This document shows, piece by piece, positions 1 through 9,822 of a DNA stretch of 64,000 bases; the stretch's first letter is position 1; every line of letters starts with the position of its first letter. Origin of the DNA: Annona cherimola (lineage: Eukaryota; Streptophyta; Magnoliopsida; Magnoliales; Annonaceae); assembly GCA_030490835.1 (NCBI GenBank), contig CM059971.1:2178545-2242544 (forward strand), given 5' to 3'. The translations under genes were made by a program, and so were the position numbers. The notes under the pieces were generated by a model, which was not told where the DNA came from, did no database searches, and was given only the letters and a program-made list of their open reading frames with translations.

Positions 1-76
1 CATAGCTACTGCACTGCATTCGTAAGCACATCGGCATTCATCACATCGGATTACAAAATGGTAAACACATTTCACA
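1..76 (-). pseudogene. Edge fragment of a cysteine-rich small-protein relic
   Basis: The first 170 bases align, with small indels, to 53363-53530, so this is a second copy of the short cysteine-rich frame described there. Read on the minus strand, the piece keeps the opening C-x3-C, the Asp-Glu-Cys triplet and further cysteines. A small indel relative to the other copy, after the Asn-Pro pair, puts stop codons in frame. The window edge removes the remaining 3' part. Function is unknown, and the link to knottin-like peptides rests only on cysteine spacing in the better copy. It is called a pseudogene because of the frame break. Confidence 0.35.
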
Positions 77-170
77 GACTTATTTTTTGAGCGTGAGGGC
101 TAGAATGTGAGTGTCTTGTTTTTCCTCTACAACCGGACGTGCATGATTCTAGTGGCAGGATTTTTGTTTT

Positions 171-828
171 TCCAAGCATGACCCACAATCATTCTAGTTA
201 AAGCGTGGATTACCCCCGCCCAGTTTGCATACTTGCGTTTTGAATCTTGTGGTCTGTTTTGCATTTTAGACACTGGTGATGGCGTTGAAGATGCTTACAA
301 AGTCCGCCCTCTTGGGCCCTAGTGTCTTCAGTCTCCTCCAGCCTTGTTCACCCTTTCTCATCCTCCCTCCGAAGGCCCGCAGCAGGACTCCTTGTCTCGT
401 CAGATGATGTAGCCCTTGATGGAAATGGAAACGATAAGCTACAGAAGCAAATTACAATAGTTGGAGAATTGTTGAACGGCAATAGTTTCCAGTATTGGTT
501 AACATGCTATCTTTATACTAACCATGGATGTAATGGTTATCATACTCATCAATATAAAATTCAACCTTTGTATTTATAACATCAATATAAAATGCTGTTA
601 ATGATGAGGCCTTGATCCTGTGAAACCCCGCATATCCATAGATATATGTATTTATAATATTTTTTAAAATATAGGGACTATTTTAAGAATTTATGAGAAC
701 CACGAACTAATTTGAAATTTTCAACAAAACCCTTCATATAACTAAGCCATTCCAGAAGCCAGAATTTTTTTTTTAAAACAAACAAAAACAAAAGAAAGAA
801 GTGCAGTTGAGTGCGGACAGAAGGACGA
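171..828. other. Left flank, no clear gene
   Basis: Bases 280-580 are less AT-rich and have a short plus-strand open frame (322-579) with a Ser-rich start like an organelle-targeting peptide. A better-placed ATG near 282 runs into a stop after about 45 codons unless a frame shift is allowed. I cannot identify a product. Bases 600-828 are AT-rich with a run of T near 764 and end where gypsy LTR homology begins. Confidence 0.25.
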
Positions 829-1756
829 AATCAATCATTCTTATGCTATGTGAATTTGTTACCCACTAATTTCACATAAATTTCTGACATCCATACGCTA
901 CCCGCAACCTAGCATAACCTCTCTATAAATTTTTCTTTTATATTTTTTAACACTCCAAATATCTTAAAATTTATCCATAAATAATGTTTAAATCAAATAC
1001 TCCAAAAGCCCCATGTTTTACCCACGTTTTTGGGGTTGTCCAATTTCCACGGGTCATGAAAAATTCCAATTTTTCTCCTTTTTACCTAAAATTGGGCATA
1101 TTAATTTGTAACTAATACATCCTAATAGTATTTGCAACTACTATATCATGATTTGGAGCAAGAAAATTGGATACACCCCCTCTTGAATTTTTGATTTCAC
1201 ACTTGGCTTAATTTTTAACCTTCTATTTTCATGATTTGGGTTCTAAATATCCTCCTATTCACGAGTTTATCAAAAGCCCCATGATTTTCCTGGTATTTTC
1301 TTGAAAATAAAATCAAAATCCTATCCATTTCAACTCTTGGATCCCTAAATACCCAAATCTACTACTTAAATCGGTGTAATTTACTTCCGTACGTGTTTAT
1401 CTAAGGTATTTTAGCAAAACTCCTATGTTTATTGCATGATTCGGGATAAAAATTGAAAAAAACCCAACATAACTAATCATCTCTTCCATACCTCCAACGA
1501 CCTGACGGCAACGGCGGTGTGGACTGCGGCGTGGGCGGCGGCGGCGGCGTGGGTGGCAGGCTCCCTCTCCTCTCTTCTTCCTTCTCCTTCTCTTTCTTCC
1601 TTTATTCTTTTTCTTTCTTCCTCTTCATTTTTTTCCTTTCTGGTTCATCCTGCGCCGATCTCCTTTTTCACCCCTTTAATATTTCAGTGCTCTGCATGTG
1701 CACTGAAAACGTGCACATACAGCAACATGTAATATTTTTTTTGACTGGGCTTTACA
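829..1756 (-). repeat. Truncated 3' LTR of the gypsy element
   Basis: This stretch aligns along its length with 11318-12226, including the GC-rich patch followed by a C/T-rich run (1500-1640 against 11980-12110). It ends at the TG dinucleotide that opens the LTR on the minus strand, next to the polypurine tract. The equivalent of 9823-11317 is missing, and homology stops abruptly at about 829. Confidence 0.9.
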
Positions 1757-1769
1757 TTCTTCCTCCCTT
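1757..1769 (-). other. Polypurine tract
   Basis: On the minus strand this is a run of A and G (AAGGGAGGAAGAA) immediately before the TGTAAAGCC start of the 3' LTR. This is where the plus-strand primer of a gypsy element should lie. Confidence 0.8.
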
Positions 1770-1793
1770 AAAAAGGTTTCGTCCTAAAACCAT

Positions 1794-3437
1794 TTAATCA
1801 TCCAAAATTAATTGGAAATATTTCTTTTCTATCTCTTCTTGCAATTCCCACGTAGCTTCATTGTCTGGATATCGGTTCCATTGAACTTTAACATATTCAA
1901 TTATTTTGTTCCTCAACTTTTGTTGCTTATAATCTACAATCTTCAAGGGTCTCTCTTCATAGTTCAAATGATCTTGAATCGAAAGTGATTCAGTGACAAA
2001 ATTATGATTGGGGTCAGCCACATATTTCCGAAGCATTGATATATGAAACACATTATGTACTACGGCAAGGGCTGATGGCAGTGCTATTTTATAAGCCAAA
2101 TTCTCAATCTTTTCTAATATTTCAAAAGGACCAATATACCTGGAACTCAATTTTTCCTTCTTTTCAAATCTAGTAACCCCTTTCATTGGAGTAACTTTGA
2201 TGAATACATGATCTCCCACTTGAATATTCAGATCCTTCCTTTTGCAATCTACATAACTTTTCTGTCTACTTTGTGCTGTCCTCATGCATTGGTGAATTAC
2301 TTGGACTTTCTCTGCCATCATCTGAAATAAATCAGGGGCTAAACTTCTTACACCCACTTCATCCCAAAGCAAAGGTGTTCTACACCTTCTATATAATGCT
2401 TTAAATGAAGCCATTTGAATACTTGCTTGATAGCTATTATTATATGCAAATTCTGCAATAGATAAATATTCATCCCATGCTCCTCTAATTTCCAGTGTAC
2501 ACATTCTTAACATATCTTTTAAAATTTGATTGACTTTTTTTGTCTGTTCGTCCGTTTGTGGACGAAACACAGTGCTAAACCTTAATTGTATACCCATTGT
2601 CTTGTGTAAAATCTTCCAAAATTTAGAAGTAAATGTGGAATTTCTATAAGATACAATGGTCTTAGATACCCCATGCAATCGCACAATTTCTCTATAATAA
2701 ATTTGAGCCAATCTTTCAACTGTAAAAGTTGATTTAATTGGAAGGAAATGTGCCACCTTTGATAATCGATCAACAATTACCCATATAAAATTATGTCCGC
2801 CTTGGGTCCTTGGCAATCCTTCTATAAAGTCCATGGTAATATCATCCCACTTTCACTTGGGTACTTCTAAGGACTGTAATTTTCCAGACATTTTTTGATA
2901 GTCCACTTTAACTTTTTGGCAAGTTAAACACTTTGAAACATATTCTGAAATTTCCTTCTTCATATTATTCCACCAATATCCTTGCTTAATATCTTTATAC
3001 ATTTTTGTACTGCCTGGATGCATAGAAAAAGGGGAAAAATGAGCTTCTTTCAACAATAAATCTTTCACTTCCCTTGAATTTGGAATGGCAAGGCGACCCT
3101 TATACCAATAAATTCCTTGCTCATCAGCAGTATAATCTGGGTTTCTCTTATTTTTCATACGATTCATCAATTCTTGCAATTCTGTATCTTTTTGTTGTTC
3201 ACTTTTAATTTGTTCGAATAAAGTTAACTGTAGCTGCAATTCAGATAATTGCACTAGCAATCCTGGCATACTAACAATTAAATCCATTTGCCTCAATTCA
3301 CGAAGTATTCCTTCTTCTGATGTAAGTAAACGTGCAAGATTCACATTCTGACTTAAGGCATCTGCAACCACGTTAGCTTTTCCGGGATGATAGTGAATGA
3401 TTATATCATAATCCTTCAATAATTCCAACCATCTTCT
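1794..3437 (-). pseudogene. gypsy integrase with chromodomain-like tail and end of RNase H
   Basis: Two open stretches (2853-3449 and 1794-2834) are separated by a stop that replaces the Trp just before the integrase core. The first holds the RNase H end (motif HPGKANVVADALS) and the His-Cys zinc finger (HPGSTKMY, then CLTCQ). The second holds the integrase core, an SH3-like GPFEILE segment, and a C-terminal stretch with VQW and EATWE residues typical of plant chromoviral chromodomains. The second catalytic Asp is replaced (IVSYRN where SDRD is usual), and the Glu after the PQTD motif is Lys. The product would integrate DNA if intact; this copy cannot. Confidence 0.9.
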
Positions 3438-3559
3438 TGTTGGAAACAATGTTTAAAACAATAAAAATTGACCAAATCTTGAGTTTTGATGATTAACAAG
3501 AACTAATTTGAGTATATAAAAGGTACTAATGTGTTTGCTAAATGTTTAAGGAAAGCAAA

Positions 3560-4440
3560 AAGGTCAAGTCGATCTCCAAGTCGACTTGGACTTCGACTTG
3601 GGTGAAGTCGATCCCAAAGTCGACTCAAATATCGACTTGAGAATGAATCCCAAAAGGCAACAGCAGCTGACAGGTGAAGTCGCAGGTCAAGTCGACTCCA
3701 CTTGCGACTTGGGAAGTCAAGTCGCAGACGAAGTCGACTCCAGCATCGACTTCAAACATGAAAAAAATGTCCAGCGTTGATTTTGGGGGCACGAAGCTGC
3801 CCAAGTCGCAAACGAAGTCGACTCCATGTGCGACTTGGGTCAAGTCGCAGACAAGGTCGACTCCAACTTCGACTTGAGGATTTTAGACTTGAAGATTGAA
3901 GTTTCAAGCTTATTCCAAGGATCATATTGAATTTGATCAAACCCAAATGAGATGAAAAGTTCATTCACAAAGAAACAACTTAAGATTCTTGAAGATCAAA
4001 GCTAAGATTCATATTCAATGTTCAAATCAAGTCTATCAAGCCAAGGCAAATCTTCAAAACTATTCAAATGATGCAACACTCAAGTAATGAAGACCACGTG
4101 AGTCCAAGACCGAGCGAGAAACACGCAAGGACTCAAACAGTTCCAAAGGTTTGCGAAGATCAAGCCGATTGGAAAAGATCAAGGTCAAGAGAGAGATATT
4201 CAAAGATAAGCAAGCTAGAAGAAAACCAAGTGAGGATCAAGGCGTCTCAGAAAAGCCTGAGTCAAGTCGCAACTCAAGTCGACTTCAGGTTCGACTTGAG
4301 TCGAGGTCTGAAACGAAGTCGACTGAAACTCAGACTTGGGGAATTCGAAGAACTGGAGTCGCAGACGAAGTCGACTCCAGATGCGACTTGGGTAGCCAAG
4401 TCGCATCCCAAGTCGACTCCACCTTCGACTTGGGTATAAC
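3560..4440. repeat. Palindromic GTCGACT minisatellite inside the solo LTR
   Basis: Two clusters (about 3560-3880 and 4260-4440) hold units of roughly 37-40 bp. Each unit has AAGTCG at its left, a central GTCGACTCC, and CGACTTGGG at its right. The left and right ends are complementary and GTCGAC is itself palindromic, so each unit can form a hairpin. The clusters lie upstream of the LTR TATA box at 4515, in the U3 position where enhancers usually sit. Confidence 0.85.
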
Positions 4441-4514
4441 GTTCAAATTTTTAAACGTTGGAGCTCATTTATTGCGCGCCAACAACCTCCACAACGTTCA
4501 TATTTTCTTCCCTC

Positions 4515-4522
4515 TATAAAAG
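4515..4522 (+). promoter_or_regulatory. TATA box of the solo LTR
   Basis: TATAAAAG preceded by a C/T-rich stretch, about 75 bp after the palindromic repeat cluster. It is the likely core promoter of the LTR. Confidence 0.6.
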
Positions 4523-5249
4523 GACCCTCAAATGAACGTGAAAACACAACAAGAGAACACAAGACACTACGTTAAAGTTCAAAGAGAGAAAAGAAGTGCA
4601 AGAAAGGTTTCCTATTTACTTTTCTCCATTGTTGAGTGGTCCGTATAAATTCTAAGGAAGAAGAAAGCTTCAAGTTGCTAGCGCCTTCAACAATATTCAT
4701 CCAAAGCTGCTTCTACAACTTCTTCCTCGAGCTAAATCTGCCTACACAAATCTGTAAAGTGTAGTTTTTATTTATTTCATTGTCTTGTTGTATAAATCTT
4801 GATTTAGCTTGGGTAGCTAAGATCAAGTATATGCAAAGTAGGGTGTGATTGGAGTGAGACTCATCATCTACCTTTGCATGTGAATTGTTTATGCCCCCTA
4901 GAGCTATAATCTAGAAGAGAGCAAGAGGCTCTAGTTGTATATGCCTCCTAGAGCTGGAATCTAGAAGAGAGCGGTGACTCTAAGTGTATTCGTGGAATAC
5001 ATAGTGGAACCCAAGTCACAACGGAGTGTGAGCTTGGAAGAGTGGAGTAGGGAAGGTTTGCCCGAACCACTATAAATCTTGAGCTCTATTTATTTTTACT
5101 GCTTTATCTTTATTGCTCTCCATTTTGTGCTAAAAGGGGATTAAGTTCTTCAAGGGGTTAATATTTTTGATTTACCAAAGAAGTTTTTAAAGAACCCAAT
5201 TCACCCCTCCCCTCTTGGGTTTTGCCACCAACTCGGGACCAACACTTCT

Positions 5250-6660
5250 CTATCTCATATTTAATTCCTTTTGTGTGAAAATGTATTTGAGACTCTTATG
5301 GTCTGTATATATTTCACATTTCTCACCATACAAGTAATGTCTCCAAATTTTGAGGGCAAATACTACAACTGCTAATTCCAGATCATGTATTGGATAATTT
5401 AGTTCATTTAGTTTCAGTTGTCTGGAAGCATACGCAATTACCCTACCTTTCTGCATTAACACACACCCCAAACCTTGATGAGATGCATCACTATAAATCA
5501 CAAAATTCCCACTACTATCCGAAATTATTAACACTGGTGCTTGATCAACCTTTGTTTAAGTTCTAGGAAACTTGACTCGCAATTATCAGTCCATTTATAT
5601 TTAACTACTTTTCGAGTTAACTTAGTGAGTGATGTGGATAATTTAGAAAATCCCTCAACAAATCTCCGATAATAACCAGCTAATCCTAGAAAACTCCGTA
5701 CTTCAGTTGTTGTGGTTGACCTTGGCCATTTCATTACGGCTTCTGTTTTTTGTCGGTCCACTCTGATTCCTTCAGCAGAAATGATATGCCCCAAAAATGT
5801 AACTTGCGTTTGCCAAAAATCACATTTTTAATTTAGCATACAACTTTTCTGCCCTTAGCCGATTTAATACGATCCGCAAATGCTCACAGTGTTCTTCCTT
5901 TGACTTAAAATAAATTAATATATCATCAATGAACACCACTACAAATTTCTCCAAATATTCTCAAAATACTCTGTTCATGAGATCCATAAATACTGCAGGG
6001 GCATTGGTTAACCCAAAAAGCATCACCAAAAATTCATATTGTCCGTATCTTATCCTGAACGCTGTCTTTGAGATGTCCTGCGAGCTCGCTCTAAGCTGAT
6101 GATAACCCGATTGCAAGTCAATTTTAGAAAACACTACGGCCCCATTAAGCTGATCAAATAAATCATCTATTCTTAGTAATGGATACTTATTCCTGACGGT
6201 TACTTTATTCAGTTCCCGATAATCAATACATAACTGAAAACTCTCATCTTTCTTCCGTATAAATAATACCGGTGCACCTCATGAAGACACAGTCGGACGT
6301 ATAAACCCTTTATCTAATAATTCTTGCAATTGTACTTTTAACTCATCCATTTCAGCAGACACCATATGATAAGGTACCTTAGAAATCGGTGTGGTGCCCG
6401 GTAAAACTTCAATCGTCATATCAACTTCTCTTTCCGGAGGCAACCCTGGTAGCTCTTCTGGAAATACATCTGGAAATTCGCAAACCATAGGAATTTTTTC
6501 CAACATAGACTGATTCCCTTCAACTAATTGCACTGAGACCATGAAAGTCGTACATTGTTGACGTACTAACTTAGCGGCCGTCATTGCAGAAATTAATATT
6601 GTAGGTTCCTTCAATTTCTCAATAGAAATTTCCCCCTGATATTGTGGAAAAATAAACTTT
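5250..6660 (-). pseudogene. gypsy reverse transcriptase and RNase H, fragmented
   Basis: Minus-strand pieces cover the RT from its N-terminal part (6279-6614, with the conserved LPGLPPERE run) to the RNase H start (5250-5534, with [11 protein letters not shown] and [11 protein letters not shown]). The RT active site reads FIDD at 5922-5933 and is intact as a motif, but frames are broken around 5800-6280 and at 5528-5534. RT and RNase H copy the element RNA into DNA. The last codons before the nested solo LTR end in a stop (CAG to TAG type). Confidence 0.9.
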
Positions 6661-7030
6661 TCGTTGTTTATAATTTATAGTGGTGCCCCATCGACTTAAC
6701 CAGTTTATTCTCAATATGACATCAAATTCAGTCATAGGAAGCAATATCAAGTCTGCTTCCAAGATGCATGATCCTATCCTAATAGGACAAGATTTACATT
6801 CTTGATTAACACTGGCTAGTCTATATACAAGTGATTCTACATATACAATGGTATCAGTTTCATGTACAATTAAGTTGTGTGTAGCTACAAATTGACATAA
6901 TATAAATGAATGTGTTGCACCTGAATCAAACAATGCCATTGCAGGGAATCCAAAAATGAAAATTGTACCTATCACCACTTTTTCCTCTTGTTTTTTTGAT
7001 TCATTTTGAGTAAACGCATGCATCTGAGCT
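6619..7030 (-). pseudogene. gypsy aspartic protease domain
   Basis: An open frame of 134 codons contains the aspartic protease motif DSGATHSFI, followed by the flap and the end of the domain. It lies between the gag zinc finger and RT, as expected in gypsy polyproteins. The frame breaks at both ends, so it is a remnant of a longer gag-pol reading frame. Confidence 0.85.
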
Positions 7031-7049
7031 TGGATTCCTTGCCGACTCG

Positions 7050-8461
7050 AGGTTGATGTCGTTTTCTACTAGGTAGTCTTCCCTTTGATATTCGGATTGC
7101 TTTGACTAAAGTTTGGATATTTAGCCATCCTATGACTAGGTTTGTTACACAAGAAACACCTGAGATCGAATTCTTGAATGGAACGTCTTACTTCTTGAAT
7201 AGTACCATAATTCTTAGCTTGATAACCAATTTATCCATATTTATAACATTAAAAGGTCCCCTTTAAACACTCTCCTTTATGCTTCTTTTGACATTTAGGG
7301 CATATGAGGAGTTCCTTTCTCTCTTTTTTCTTTTTCTTGCCCTTTTCAAGATCATCTGCTTAAATTTTGGTCCCCAATTATCTTTTTTCTTTAAATTCTA
7401 TTCTCTTCCGATTTTGCTAAATCTCGTAAGTCTTTTGCTCTGCAACTTCTAAGGCTCTTGCTCTTTCCAATGCGGTAACATAATCGACCAGTAAAAAGGG
7501 AGCCAAACTCTCCCTTAAATGGGTCCTCAATCCATCCTGAAAGCGACGTGCTTTTTGTGTAGGAGAATTCACAATCCACGACACATATTTTACCAAGGCA
7601 TTAAATTTAGTAGCATACTCCGTCGCACTCATCTTGCCTTGATATAGTCTCTCAAATTCAAATATTTTCTCATCCATTAGGGTACTTGAAAAATATTCTT
7701 TTTTAAATTCCTCCACAAATTGCATCCATATTATCTCATTAGGATTTTCCATCGTACTCAACAAGGTTGTCCACCATTCCTCAGCTTCGTCAGTTAATAA
7801 GTGGACAGTGCAATCTACCTTTTGTGTATCTGTGCATGGTGATATCCTAAATAAATTTTTTCATCTCTTTCAACCATCATTCTGCTACTTCCGAATTTGG
7901 CGCACCTACAAATCTAGGGGGATGAAGTGCTAAAAATGCTGAAATAGCTTTACGATTAGCCTCGATCTGCTCATCTTCGGTTATTCTTATCTTACCTAAT
8001 CCTGCACCAGATCTATTGAAATATACTTTTACTGGGTTCACTGTTCCTTGACTTGGTTAAGGAATACTTTGAAAATTTTCTCTTCCTATTGCTCCCAAAC
8101 CCATGTTTATCAAACCCTTTGGTTGCGTAGATCTAGCACCAGTATTTATGTTTATGTGCATTTGTTCTTCCCTATCCCTTTGATAGTGCATAAAGTTCTC
8201 TATCATGTCAACTTGTCGGGCCACCTATCGTTGATCCATAGCATCCATAGCTTGAGCTATTGCGTCATGTACTACCTCATGTATTCTTTTATCCATAATT
8301 TGCATAGGATCTTCTGACGATGATGACACCGACTCTGCTTTCGCAAGTGAGTTGGAGACTTCCTTCTCCAGTGGCTTGGTCTTTTGTTAGTTTTGCTCTT
8401 GCATCTGAATCTCAGCCACTTTTCGTTTCTTAGGACGTCCAGGTTTTCGTCCTTCCACCAT
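7050..8461 (-). pseudogene. gypsy gag with basic N-terminal motif
   Basis: The best start is the ATG at 8459-8461, which gives an N-terminus with the basic run KPGRPKKRKV. A capsid segment (7417-7764) has the usual gag core with a YQGKMSATEYATKF-type motif. A zinc knuckle near 7130-7160 reads C-x2-C-x4-H but its last Cys is Tyr. An in-frame stop follows about 25 codons after the start, and other frame breaks follow. Gag would form the virus-like particle. Confidence 0.82.
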
Positions 8462-8820
8462 CTCTACTTGCTATATAAAAAGATTTAAATTTTAAACACA
8501 TATATCATAATTATGATATCCAAATTAGCTAATAAAATTTCATGTCAATATACTAAGTCAACAAAAGATATATATTTCATTATCTTAATAATGTACATCG
8601 TTTACATCTGTGTATACATGCATGACACATGTGTGATCCTGTCTATTGAAAAGAAAAAGTCATATATGTATAATATTCAATAAAATGTATTATTTTTCAC
8701 TTTTATAAATATTTACACTTCCAAAAAAATGTGCAATAATAATTTTAAAACACCTATTATTGCACCAAAAAGAATTTTATAGATCATTTTGTCTCAGGGC
8801 TCATTTTCCTTTAGCCAACA

Positions 8821-9657
8821 CTAAGATTCTTCAGAATCACTAGCAAGTAGAGCCTCCTCCCCAACATCAATAACTTCGGCCTCTTCCTTGGTATCTTCTT
8901 CCTCGTCTAGCTCGGGCTCCTCAAAACCATCAAAATTTTCCTCATCATCAAGCTTGGGTTCCTCAAAGCCATCAAAATCTCCCTCCTCAATCTCTTCCTC
9001 GTGGGGCTCTTCACGGTCCCCCACTTCAGGTTCTTCAAGGTCATTTTCATCATCATGCTCAATCGGGTCATTTTCATCATCATACTCAATTGGGTCATTT
9101 TCATCATCTGAAAGAGGGTGATTCGGTTCCTATCCATTTACAATTACATTTTCATCATTATTCACCTCTTGAACCGGTCCGTCAACCAAAATGAGAATTT
9201 CGGTGTCCTCATCCTCCTCTTGTAATTCAAGATGTTTGCCCCTCGCCTGCCTTTCAGCTAATTGTTGCGTCAATCTTCCTTCGTTATATGAAATTTCCGC
9301 AACAGTCGCTCCATGGCCAAACCTATAGAGCCCGTGCTCCAATTTATACATAGACCCTTGCTCGGGATCCTAAGGATTTGAAATTCCTTCCCAATATTCT
9401 GCTATTTGCCTTTCTTGTAGCCTATTAAGTATCATAGGAGGGTTCTTTATAGGAGACATTACATTCTGGGCTAAAAATATTAAATTTTCACCGTATCCCA
9501 TTTTTGGTGGAGGGGCAGGCTGTTCAAGTTGCACTAGTTTCTTTTGGCCACGAAACCAGCGTCTTATCCTTTCATCCTGTAATCGACGTCTTTCTTCCGC
9601 CTCCTGTTCCACTTGCCTTGGCATCAGGAACACCGGTTCTGGGTCCTGATCCGCCAT
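8821..9657 (-). pseudogene. Extra acidic ORF upstream of gag in the gypsy element
   Basis: One reading frame of about 278 codons runs from an ATG at 9657 to a stop at 8821, broken by only two nonsense codons (near 9370 and 9130). The N-terminal third is rich in Arg and Gln (EERRRLQDERIRRWFRGQ). The C-terminal half is strongly acidic, with three DDENDPIE-type repeats and two FDGFEEP repeats. It lies between the primer-binding site and gag on the coding strand. I recognise no domain. Frame survival across 840 bp suggests a formerly translated accessory protein. Confidence 0.7.
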
Positions 9658-9800
9658 CTTATCTATTTATAGAAAATGTCAAAACATAGGACAAAAAATG
9701 TAACATTATATTTCTTAGCCCGGAATCTTAAAATTAAACTTAAAAATTAAATCATAATCTAAAATTTAAAAATTTAAAAGTTTTACCACTTCACCACACT

Positions 9801-9813
9801 GGCTCTGATACCA
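9801..9813 (-). other. Primer-binding site, initiator tRNA-Met type
   Basis: On the minus strand it reads TGGTATCAGAGCC, the usual plant complement to the 3' end of initiator tRNA-Met. It lies about 10 bases from the LTR boundary at 9823. Confidence 0.9.
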
Positions 9814-9822
9814 CTTCTATAG

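Larger units (their letters stand above)
3438..5244 (+). mobile_element. Solo LTR of a copia-type (possibly Sirevirus-like) element
   Basis: The insert starts TGTTGGAAAC and ends GGGACCAACA. It is flanked on both sides by CTTCT (3433-3437 and 5245-5249), a clean 5-bp target duplication. It splits gypsy RNase H between the conserved asparagine-methionine-arginine and arginine-tryptophan residues. At 1807 bp with no coding region, it is a solo LTR left by recombination between two LTRs. A TATA box (TATAAAAG, 4515-4522) indicates plus-strand transcription. The pyrimidine-rich end before the terminal GGGACCAACA resembles Sirevirus LTRs; that clade call is an inference. Confidence 0.88.

Noticed and set aside
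618..660. TGTGAAACCCCGC as a possible LTR start
   Set aside because: No matching end or target duplication, and no similarity to the gypsy LTR starts in this window.
3586..3964. Several overlapping open frames with Asp/Ser/Thr repeats
   Set aside because: The short tandem palindromes are open in many frames on both strands; nothing indicates translation.
8888..9137. Ser-rich plus-strand and Met-rich minus-strand frames
   Set aside because: They are other-frame readings of the acidic repeat ORF at 8821-9657.
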